Below are positions 15,361 to 20,533 of a DNA stretch of 20,533 bases, piece after piece. The position numbers and the translations under genes are program-made. Every line of letters starts with the position of its first letter. Position 1 is the first letter of the stretch. The notes beneath the pieces were generated by a model that was not told where the DNA came from, did no database searches, and saw only the letters and a program-made list of their open reading frames with translations. This DNA comes from Firmicutes bacterium UBA3738 (lineage in GTDB: Bacteria; Bacillota; Clostridia; Peptostreptococcales; Anaerovoracaceae), in assembly GCA_002372505.1 (NCBI GenBank), contig DFGY01000009.1, forward strand, positions 1 to 20,533. The letters are read 5' to 3'.

Positions 15361-15546
15361 ATGGAAAAGTGGAAAAAAGAGTATGTGCAGTATAAAGAAC
15401 TGCGCGATGAAGAACGCTTGAATCTCTTGTATGAACTAGTAGACTCGGGAGATTTAACTGCGGAAAAATCCGCTGAGAAAGCAGGTTTATCTCTGGAAGG
15501 TTTTATAAAGAGAATGCAAGATGCAGGCTACGATTTGCCACAGTAG
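15361..15546 (+). CDS. Small helical protein with HTH-like segment, function unknown
   Basis: This 61-residue soluble protein is highly charged at the N-terminus (EKWKKEYVQYKELRDEERL). It ends with a helix-turn-helix-like stretch, LTAEKSAEKAGLSLEGFIKRM, similar in shape to UPF0175-type or other small antitoxin or adaptor proteins. GGGAGAGG (15345-15352) is a good ribosome site. It follows the RelBE pair by 88 bases and ends ten bases before a strong terminator, so it may be co-transcribed with the toxin pair. No toxin gene follows it. The HTH reading is from residue pattern only. Confidence 0.6.
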   Translation: MEKWKKEYVQYKELRDEERLNLLYELVDSGDLTAEKSAEKAGLSLEGFIKRMQDAGYDLPQ

Positions 15547-15556
15547 ATGACAAAGA

Positions 15557-15584
15557 AGGGCGCACGAAAGGACGCCCTGTTTTT
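15557..15584 (+). terminator. Intrinsic terminator opening module copy 1
   Basis: AGGGCG (15557-15562) pairs with CGCCCT (15573-15578), and GTTTTT follows (15579-15584). It ends the RelBE/small-protein transcript. The same hairpin type, with CGAAAG in the loop, recurs at 19004 and 20436 at the head of a conserved non-coding module. Confidence 0.8.
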
Positions 15585-15800
15585 ATGATTGGGTATGTAT
15601 AGACATAAAACAAAGCTAAAGAATGTATTTAAATCAAGACATATATATCGACTTGGATATTGAGACGTGTGAGGACAAATATGTCAGATAGGATCTACAC
15701 GAAATTGAATGTTGGAATTCCAGCGATTGCAAGATTCAGTAATGTCGCGACATGAATTCAGTCAAAAGTAAAGACTTTGAGAAAGATAAAAGTAAAGACT
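15585..15800. repeat. Duplicated non-coding module, copy 1
   Basis: This segment matches 19025-19238. The left part is diverged (for example TAAATCAAGACATATATATC against TTGAATCAAGACATTTATATC). The last 60 bases (15741-15800) are identical to 19179-19238 except for one base. The core holds the perfect palindrome ATGTCGCGACAT (15742-15753), then GAATTC, then two direct repeats AAAAGTAAAGACT (15764-15776 and 15788-15800). No reading frame of note exists. Position upstream of a membrane-protein operon suggests a control region or a small RNA. The 93 bases after it (15801-15893) show only weak similarity to copy 2. Confidence 0.75.
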
Positions 15801-15893
15801 CGGATATATTGCTGTGCATAGACACGCTTTGTATTAGGTGCTAACAAACGATGCATTATGATGCAAGAGAACCAGGGCACCGCTACAAAACCC

Positions 15894-15923
15894 GCGTTTC
15901 AAAAAGCCTGTCCCTGTGAAACG
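15894..15923 (-). repeat. Family A palindromic repeat, inverted orientation
   Basis: GCGTTTCAAAAAGCCTGTCC is followed by CTGTGAAACG. The arms GTTTCA and TGAAAC are intact. It lies between module copy 1 and the membrane-protein promoter and is not present at the same place in copy 2, so it looks inserted. This is the only family A copy not directly behind a gene. Confidence 0.8.
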
Positions 15924-15945
15924 GTGTCCTAATCAATTTGGGATG

Positions 15946-15974
15946 TTGAATTAAGGCAGTTTTAGTTGCATAAT
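15946..15974 (+). promoter_or_regulatory. Promoter of the membrane cassette
   Basis: TTGAAT (15946-15951) and CATAAT (15969-15974) are 17 bases apart. A transcript start near 15981 gives a leader of about 84 bases to ATG 16065. The box covers the in-frame TTG at 15966, which excludes that codon as a start. Confidence 0.55.
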
Positions 15975-16064
15975 AGGTATGAGGGGTTTGTTGGGGTTAG
16001 AAACAAATCCTTTTTTATACAAAAGACTACCATAGTAAAGAAAAGAACCGAGGGAAGAAAGATT

Positions 16065-17033
16065 ATGAGTAATGACAATAAAAAGAATGAAAAATCACAG
16101 GGTGAAAGTATACTATCTGGCGTAACTCGCTTTGGAGACGCAATAGCTGACCTTGCTTCCGATGTCAAAGATAAAGCGGTAGATGTCAAGGATGATGTAA
16201 AAGACAAAATTAATGAATTGGATAATATGCTTATGGAGACTATCAATGAGTACAACGAAGCATACACCTTGATGAACGATAACGGCTTAAATTTATATAT
16301 TGAAAGAATAAGGGCGGTAGATACGATACAGTTATCTGAGAATCTTATTAACAGCATTGCGAATCATCCTAAGGAATTCGATGTGGAATTTGAGACGATT
16401 ATTAAAGATAAAGATGAATTTAGTGATGCGTGCGAATTCGCGGAGAAAGAACTGGAGGCGGCAAGAGGTGCTGCCGGTGGTGTAGGTGCAGGAGTAGCAG
16501 CCGGTGCTGCGGTAACTTCCCTAGCGCCGTCAGCTGCAATGTGGATAGCCACAACTTTTGGCACAGCATCTACAGGAACGGCAATTTCTTCACTGTCCGG
16601 AGCTGCAGCAACAAATGCAGCATTAGCATGGCTCGGTGGTGGGGCCTTGGCGGCGGAAGGCGGCGGAATGGCAGCAGGGAATGCGCTACTTGCCATGGCC
16701 GGTCCAATTGGTTGGGGAATAGCAGGTGCCACCCTTTTGACATCTATCGTTCTATTCGCCAGGAAAAGAAGTTTGATTAATTCTCAGAAGAACGATGAGA
16801 TAGAAGCGATAAAAAGAAACACTGAAGAAGTTAATGAAATAAAACTAAAACTTGAGAAAATAATCGACATGACAAATAAGGCCAAAGAGGGCCTGGATGC
16901 AATGAGTCTGGAATGTATGAGCATGTACGGTGGCGATTATACAAGCTTTGATGAAAATCAGAAAGAAAAACTAGGTGCTTTGGTTAACAACACTAAAGCA
17001 TTATCAGCGCTCTTCAAAATGAAAATAGACTAG
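16065..17033 (+). CDS. Gly/Ala-rich (glycine-zipper) membrane protein with flanking coiled coils
   Basis: This 322-residue protein has three parts. Residues 1-130 are charged and helical, with a repeated VKDKAVDVKDDVKDK pattern. Residues 133-233 are a long Gly/Ala segment without charges except one Glu (GGVGAGVAAGAAV, GTASTGTAISSLSGAAATNA, LAGPIGWGIAG-like end), ending in FARKR. Residues 236-322 are a second coiled coil. Such zipper segments pack tightly in membranes and could oligomerise or form a pore. I recall similar Gly/Ala stretches in other bacterial proteins but know no named family. Start ATG 16065 has GAGGGAA at 16050-16056. It is first in an operon with the next gene (gap of nine bases). 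Function is unknown. Confidence 0.7.
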   Translation: MSNDNKKNEKSQGESILSGVTRFGDAIADLASDVKDKAVDVKDDVKDKINELDNMLMETINEYNEAYTLMNDNGLNLYIERIRAVDTIQLSENLINSIANHPKEFDVEFETIIKDKDEFSDACEFAEKELEAARGAAGGVGAGVAAGAAVTSLAPSAAMWIATTFGTASTGTAISSLSGAAATNAALAWLGGGALAAEGGGMAAGNALLAMAGPIGWGIAGATLLTSIVLFARKRSLINSQKNDEIEAIKRNTEEVNEIKLKLEKIIDMTNKAKEGLDAMSLECMSMYGGDYTSFDENQKEKLGALVNNTKALSALFKMKID

Positions 17034-17042
17034 GAGAAAAAC

Positions 17043-17882
17043 GTGAATATAAATGATCTATTAAATAATGATGCACTGGAAAATCTTAAAGACGTTCTGC
17101 AATTGATTAAACAGATACAGATGAGCGTGCTTGGTTATAATTCCAATGAAGAATCCGGAAAGATTAAAGGCATTAAATTGGGCACAACAATTACATTTGA
17201 AATGCTCAATAAATTTGCTCAAGGGGTTAATCCGACGGAGTTTACGACAAATGATTGGAAAGACATTGTTGAACATGTTACTGACAAAGCTATTACAAGC
17301 GACGGTGAAGAGTACAGCGTTTATGTTATTAGCTTGTACAATTCTTATATACGAAGTTACACACAGATGCTTAGTGACATAATTCCGAATGAAAAGCTTG
17401 AGAAAATAGAAGAATTATCGGATGCACTGGAACAGAATATAGAAGTCTTCGAGAATGGGGAAGTTAAAGAGGTTGATTTTATTGACGAAAGTCTTTGGAT
17501 ATGCTTTGAAGCTTTTATAAAGATTACAGCAGTAACTATCGGGGCGAGCGCCGGGAAAGAAAAGGGACAAATTATAGAGGCAACGGCCTCATTTGCTTTT
17601 GAGTATTGCAGACTAGCGATGTTAAAAAAAGAGCAAGAGCTACTGGACGAGTATCTTAGAAACCAAAAGATACTGGATGGTGAACTTGCCGTAAAATATG
17701 ATAATTACAGCAGAGAACTGGAAGCAAAGACAGCAAAACTGGACAGTTTAATTGAAAATGCATTTGCTCCGGATTTCAGAGATTCTCTAAAGTCATCAAT
17801 ATTGTTCGCAAGAGAAGCAGGTGTTAGTGAAGAGGAGATTCTGAAGACAACGGAAGAAGTGGATGAGTTTTTTATGAACTGA
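17043..17882 (+). CDS. Acidic helical protein, partner of the glycine-zipper protein
   Basis: This 279-residue protein is mostly helical and acidic, with no signal peptide. One moderately hydrophobic stretch (ICFEAFIKITAVTIGASAG, about 158-176) is followed by a long coiled coil (KKEQELLDEYLRNQKILDGE) and a C-terminal domain with FAPDFRDSLKSSILFAREAG and EEEILKTTEEVDEFF. I do not recognise a named family. GTG 17043 is the start, with AGGAG (17032-17036) overlapping the stop of the previous gene, so translation is coupled. The tight link suggests that the two products form a complex at the membrane. It could also be a regulator of the zipper protein; the sequence does not decide. Confidence 0.65.
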   Translation: MNINDLLNNDALENLKDVLQLIKQIQMSVLGYNSNEESGKIKGIKLGTTITFEMLNKFAQGVNPTEFTTNDWKDIVEHVTDKAITSDGEEYSVYVISLYNSYIRSYTQMLSDIIPNEKLEKIEELSDALEQNIEVFENGEVKEVDFIDESLWICFEAFIKITAVTIGASAGKEKGQIIEATASFAFEYCRLAMLKKEQELLDEYLRNQKILDGELAVKYDNYSRELEAKTAKLDSLIENAFAPDFRDSLKSSILFAREAGVSEEEILKTTEEVDEFFMN

Positions 17883-17948
17883 AAGATTGTGTTAAAATAG
17901 TTCGTGTTGAAATAAACTTTGGTACAATGTAATTTGAGGAGGAGAAAA

Positions 17949-18701
17949 ATGACATCATGGAATCCGAATGAAGACACAAAGTCGGAAGTTAATATCCAAA
18001 CGTCTAATCAAGAGAAGGACGAAGAAATACTAGAAACGGCCAGAAAAATCAAAACGGCAAAATCAAAAATAAAAAAAGCGTTATCTGTTCTTGTTATCGG
18101 ACTGATTTGTTTTGGATTGGGTGCGCTAATCTTTGGGCGCGGAAATGGATTCGGCGGAGAGGAACTCGAGGCACCTGATGATGGGAAGGTTTCTGTTAGC
18201 ACTATTCAAACAATTATTAAGCCAGCATCGGATTTGATTACTGGAAAGTATTTTTATACAAATGCTGTAAGCGATGAAGATCCAATATCAATAGGTGATA
18301 TAAATTTACCCGGTACTACAAATAAGTATGTTTTCACATATGACGGTACGATTAGTGCGGGCTATGATATGTCAGAAATAAAAGTGGGTAAAGTAGATTA
18401 TAAGAATAAGATTATTAGATTATTAATGCCAGAACTAAAAATACTAGCAAGCGAAGTCGATGAAAATTCTTTTAAAATAAAGTATAAGAGCACTTCCATT
18501 TTTAATGATAAAGATCTCGAGAGGAATTCCAAGACAAGAGCGGCATGTGAAAAGCGGATGATAAACAAAGCGAAGAAGAATCCGGATTTTATAAAAATGG
18601 TGAAAAACAATGCAGAAGTTACAATCAGAGCGTTTTTGACTTCTTCAAAAGAAACTAAAGATTATACGGTAAAATTTAAGTACGTAGACGAGGAGAAATA
18701 A
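17949..18701 (+). CDS. DUF4230-domain membrane-anchored protein
   Basis: The 250-residue product has a polar N-terminal 40 residues, one membrane helix (about 44-63, ALSVLVIGLICFGLGALIFG), a short linker and an outside domain. That domain reads KPASDLITGKYFYTNAVSD, KYVFTYDGTISAGYDMS, KIIRLLMPELKIL and STSIFNDKDLERN, in the order I know from DUF4230 proteins. Their biochemical role is unknown. Start ATG 17949 is chosen for GAGGAGGAG (17936-17944); the upstream in-frame TTG 17919 has no ribosome site. TGGTACAAT (17920-17928) could be an extended -10 box, so the gene may have its own promoter in addition to read-through from the pair upstream. Confidence 0.75.
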   Translation: MTSWNPNEDTKSEVNIQTSNQEKDEEILETARKIKTAKSKIKKALSVLVIGLICFGLGALIFGRGNGFGGEELEAPDDGKVSVSTIQTIIKPASDLITGKYFYTNAVSDEDPISIGDINLPGTTNKYVFTYDGTISAGYDMSEIKVGKVDYKNKIIRLLMPELKILASEVDENSFKIKYKSTSIFNDKDLERNSKTRAACEKRMINKAKKNPDFIKMVKNNAEVTIRAFLTSSKETKDYTVKFKYVDEEK

Positions 18702-18704
18702 GAT

Positions 18705-18890
18705 ATGAGTCAAATTACTATCTATTCATTGTTGATTACAGGGCTTGGTGTAATAATACTTTTCTTTGCGGGGGTCAAAAGTGCTGCTAAGAAAAAGTAT
18801 AAAGCGTTATTTATAACTATAGGAGTTATTCTTGTATTAATTGGAGGTTATGGAATCATAACTCATTTGATAGGTCATATGGGCAATTAA
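18705..18890 (+). CDS. Two-helix membrane mini-protein
   Basis: This 61-residue protein has two membrane helices (about 5-22 and 33-52) joined by a basic loop, SAAKKKYK, which predicts both ends outside and the loop in the cytosol by the positive-inside rule. The ribosome site GAGGAG (18690-18695) lies inside the end of the DUF4230 gene, four bases before which the stop overlaps the spacer, so it is the last gene of the operon. No family is recognised. It could be an accessory subunit of the DUF4230 protein, or a small toxin-like or immunity-like peptide. The frame and ribosome site make it a credible gene. Confidence 0.65.
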   Translation: MSQITIYSLLITGLGVIILFFAGVKSAAKKKYKALFITIGVILVLIGGYGIITHLIGHMGN

Positions 18891-18920
18891 GAGTCTAATA
18901 TTAATGAGAGCTATTTCATT

Positions 18921-18957
18921 TGATAACAGGGGCGATGATTCTCTTGTCATCTTTTGA
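18921..18957 (+). repeat. Family B repeat, decayed
   Basis: TGATAACAGGGGCGATGATT is followed by CTCTTGTCATCTTTTGA. The right half is intact and the left half has an insertion and substitutions. It lies 31 bases behind the mini-protein stop. Confidence 0.6.
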
Positions 18958-19003
18958 TAGGAATATGAAGTGACTAGGATAGTTGATGGATAGCGGAAAT
19001 GGC

Positions 19004-19024
19004 GCTCGAAAGAGCTTCTTTTTT
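19004..19024 (+). terminator. Intrinsic terminator opening module copy 2
   Basis: GCTC (19004-19007), GAAA tetraloop and GAGC (19012-19015) are followed by TTCTTTTTT. The stem is short but has a stable GNRA-type loop. It stands at the head of module copy 2 just as the hairpin at 15557 heads copy 1. Confidence 0.6.
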
Positions 19025-19238
19025 ATGGCAGAAGAGTCTAGACACAGAACAAATCTAAAGGATGTACTTGAATCAAGACATTTATATCGACTCAGATATG
19101 GTGATGTGTGTGGACAGGAATAATTAAGAGGCTCAGTTCGGATTACATTGTTGAAATTTCAGCAATTTTGTGAGCGACAATGTCGCGACATGAATTCAGT
19201 CAAAAGTAAAGACTTTGAGAAAGATAAAAATAAAGACT
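19025..19238. repeat. Duplicated non-coding module, copy 2
   Basis: This matches 15585-15800. Core 19179-19238 differs from copy 1 at one base only (in the second direct repeat: AAAAATAAAGACT). The palindrome ATGTCGCGACAT is at 19180-19191. An extra GCGACA just upstream (19174-19179) is not in copy 1. The module ends 169 bases before the next gene. The 516 bases between 18890 and 19407 hold no gene; apart from this module, the terminator and a weak promoter I see nothing in them. Confidence 0.75.
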
Positions 19239-19343
19239 TAAGACCATAGCAGTGAATAGATATGCGTAGACAGTAATTAGACTTTTCTATTTATCTTAAA
19301 CGTAAGCATAAGAAATAATTAAGAAAACAAAAGAGGGTAAGTG

Positions 19344-19352
19344 TGTTATACT
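19344..19352 (+). promoter_or_regulatory. Extended -10 promoter of the last membrane gene
   Basis: TGTTATACT is an extended -10 element (TG, one base, TATACT). No good -35 box lies at the right distance, as expected for this class. A start near 19359 gives a leader of about 48 bases. Confidence 0.4.
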
Positions 19353-19406
19353 TGAGCGGAATGTTTATCGGATATTAAAAAGAAACATAAGGTGAGGTGC
19401 TTGATT

Positions 19407-20219
19407 ATGACAGACGAAAACATCAAAAAGTGTATTGCTGTTGTCCTATTAGTAGTAACATGTTTACTATGTTTTTTTGTTATCGGAAAATATGCTTCGG
19501 AACCAGAAACATTTGATCAAACGTATAAAGTATTAGATGAAAAAGAAAATACTGTAATGAAAATGACAACGGCAGCCGCAACAGCTGCAACAGCAATCAC
19601 AATTTTGCCAGGGGATGCTGGTACACCTATTGCGGAGAAACTGACGGATTATACGGGATATTTTGTTTTCATAATAGGTGCAATTATTCTTGAGAAATGG
19701 TTGATGTCAATGTTTGGGTTATTAGCCTTTAAAATAATTATTCCCATTTGTCTGTTGCTTATGATAGCGGGAATAATTCTTTCACGTGACCAGCTAAAGA
19801 GCATATCGTGGAGACTTATATTATTTGCACTGATACTTTTCCTTGTAGTGCCAACTAGTACATTGATAACAACGCAAATCGAAAAATCATACAAAGCCTC
19901 AATAGAAAAAACGATTGATGATATAGAAAAGGAATCCAAGAAAGTTGAAGATAACTCTGATGATGGATTGATAGCAAGAATCAAAAATAAAATTCAAGGA
20001 GCAGCGACAAATTTTATCAATGGAATTGAAGAAAAACTCAAGGCGTATACAGAGTATATCGCCATGCTAATCGTAACATCTTGTGTGATTCCGCTGGGAG
20101 TATTAGCGTTCTACATTTGGCTTATAAAATTAATTACCGGAGTCACTATAAAGATTCCAAAGAAGAAATTATCTGGGCGTGTTGGCCCTTGGCGGAAAGA
20201 AAGTACGGTGGAGGAATAA
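19407..20219 (+). CDS. Multi-span membrane protein, function unknown
   Basis: This 270-residue protein has an N-terminal helix (about 8-25), then KMTTAAATAATAITILPGD and GTPIAEKLTDYTGYFVF, then three hydrophobic helices (about 80-145). A long outside or cytosolic charged coiled coil (SIEKTIDDIEKESKKVEDN) follows, then a last helix pair near 215-245 and a basic tail. I recall the Ala/Thr-rich ILPGD segment from unnamed Clostridia membrane proteins, but know no function. ATG 19407 is preferred over GTG 19392 because AAGGTGAGG (19389-19397) fits as its ribosome site. It lies downstream of module copy 2, apart from the earlier operon, and is followed by the decayed small-toxin region. It could be a membrane partner of the zipper or DUF4230 proteins. 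Confidence 0.65.
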   Translation: MTDENIKKCIAVVLLVVTCLLCFFVIGKYASEPETFDQTYKVLDEKENTVMKMTTAAATAATAITILPGDAGTPIAEKLTDYTGYFVFIIGAIILEKWLMSMFGLLAFKIIIPICLLLMIAGIILSRDQLKSISWRLILFALILFLVVPTSTLITTQIEKSYKASIEKTIDDIEKESKKVEDNSDDGLIARIKNKIQGAATNFINGIEEKLKAYTEYIAMLIVTSCVIPLGVLAFYIWLIKLITGVTIKIPKKKLSGRVGPWRKESTVEE

Positions 20220-20228
20220 TACCTGTAA

Positions 20229-20359
20229 TCCTTATTAATTTTCGCGCTTACGTGCTTAATGGCCGGGTATACGCTCGGCAAAAGAAAATAACCGCCACCC
20301 GAGGTGAAGGTTATTAACTTAAAACATTTATTATGGGCTAACCGTCTGTCGGTAGCACC
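20229..20359 (+). pseudogene. Decayed small hydrophobic toxin with type I TA-like 3' hairpins
   Basis: A 20-codon tail (20229-20288) reads SLLIFALTCLMAGYTLGKRK and stops at TAA, which overlaps the hairpin AATAACC/GGTTATT (20287-20293, 20309-20315; inner CACC/GGTG). A second hairpin, CTAACCG/CGGTAG (20338-20355), follows. As I remember them, holin-like type I toxins have the same order: a hydrophobic peptide ending in basic residues, a stop inside AATAACC, then the CTAACCG hairpin. The start and first half of the peptide are missing because an in-frame TAA lies at 20226, so this looks like a remnant. Confidence 0.45.
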
Positions 20360-20435
20360 TCCTAAAGAGAATATACCATAAACACAAGTAGATTTGAAGA
20401 GTATTTTCTTAATTTAAATGGCGAAAAAATGAGGG

Positions 20436-20466
20436 ATAAGGGCGCTCGAAAGGGCGCCCTTATTAT
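20436..20466 (+). terminator. Intrinsic terminator opening a third module copy
   Basis: ATAAGGGCGC (20436-20445) pairs perfectly with GCGCCCTTAT (20454-20463) around a TCGAAAGG loop, followed by T-rich sequence. The stem is of the type seen at 15557 and 19004. The hairpin is the kind of site where group IIC introns insert. Confidence 0.75.
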
Positions 20467-20470
20467 TATG

Positions 20471-20533
20471 GTGTATGACGGGCATGCCGTCAATCTGTGG
20501 TGAAAGTCCGATAGTGTCAATTTATTGTGGAGT
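20471..20533 (+). mobile_element. 5' end of a group IIC intron, cut by the window edge
   Basis: From 20471 the sequence starts with GTGTATGACGGGCATGCCGT, then CTGTGGTGAAAGTCC. This follows the layout of the 5' end of group IIC introns such as the Oceanobacillus iheyensis intron as I remember it: GTGYG start, a small stem holding GGCATG, then GGTGAGAGTCC in domain I. The GACGG/CCGTC stem (20478-20482, 20488-20492) is present. It lies seven bases behind a terminator stem, as expected for this class. Domains II-VI and the reverse transcriptase must lie beyond the window. Confidence 0.72.

Noticed and set aside
15293..15393. Short Ala/Thr-rich open frame before the 61-residue gene
   Set aside because: It has no start codon with a ribosome site, is preceded by a stop and ends inside another credible gene; perhaps a trace of an older gene but too short to call.
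15966..16064. Upstream TTG start that would lengthen the glycine-zipper protein by 33 residues
   Set aside because: It overlaps the likely -10 box, has no ribosome site, and ATG 16065 has a good one.
1161..18957. Possible CRISPR array from recurring short palindromes
   Set aside because: Copies are scattered between genes with no regular spacers, and no cas genes are present.
20081..20317. 78-codon plus-strand frame over the end of the last membrane gene
   Set aside because: It is out of frame with a convincing gene for half its length and crosses the toxin-type hairpin; it has no ribosome site.
1..20533. tRNA or rRNA genes
   Set aside because: Looked for T-loop (GTTCRA) and acceptor-stem patterns by eye on both strands; nothing convincing was found.

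Overview
The window looks like a chromosomal segment of a low-to-moderate GC anaerobic Firmicute, probably class Clostridia. The evidence is strong AAGGAGG-type ribosome sites, TTGACA/TATAAT promoters, a lipobox lipoprotein, a wall-anchored InlB/Cna-type surface protein, a PF06580-type sensor kinase and a DUF4230 protein. No gene fixes the species. The left two thirds (about 1-13,500) has a fairly balanced base composition. The right part (about 13,600-20,533) is visibly more AT-rich and built from accessory pieces.

Left block. A 5'-truncated FGGY sugar kinase (1-1164) is followed by a lone STAS-domain anti-sigma antagonist (1446-1745). Next come a HipA-like kinase with an unusual N-terminus and a leaderless, multi-half-site promoter (1927-3336), a CmpB-type membrane protein (3359-4087) and an M15 peptidase lipoprotein (4246-5004). 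A HigB/HigA toxin-antitoxin pair (5143-6281) is joined by overlap to a radical SAM gene of the mobile-pair type (6271-7179). The HigA partner has a truncated ImmA/IrrE-like tail that has lost its HExxH.

Middle block. A 1339-residue secreted surface protein (7269-11288) has beta-helix, InlB-like and Cna-like regions and a non-canonical sorting signal. After it lies a structured leader or small RNA with a terminator (11358-11569). This precedes a cytoplasmic histidine kinase and response regulator pair (11630-13487) whose genes overlap. A convergent gene encodes a secreted YNKKG-repeat protein (13660-14424).

Right block. A gene remnant leads into a RelB/RelE pair (14785-15272) and a 61-residue protein (15361-15546). 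Then comes a membrane-associated cassette: a Gly/Ala-zipper membrane protein, an acidic helical partner, a DUF4230 protein and a two-helix mini-protein (16065-18890), followed by a multi-span membrane protein (19407-20219). Two diverged copies of a roughly 240-bp non-coding module, with a 60-bp core identical at 59 positions, precede the two parts of this cassette. A third copy appears to start at 20436 and to be interrupted at 20471 by the 5' end of a group IIC intron. A decayed small-hydrophobic-toxin (type I TA) 3' region lies just before it.

Across the window, two families of short palindromic repeats sit directly behind stop codons: family A around GTTTCACGGGGACAGGC and family B around GTGACAGGGGGACGG. 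They resemble REP elements. Three toxin-antitoxin-like loci, the repeats, the intron and the duplicated module show an actively remodelled accessory region. The best candidate for an undescribed system is the membrane cassette with its duplicated control module.
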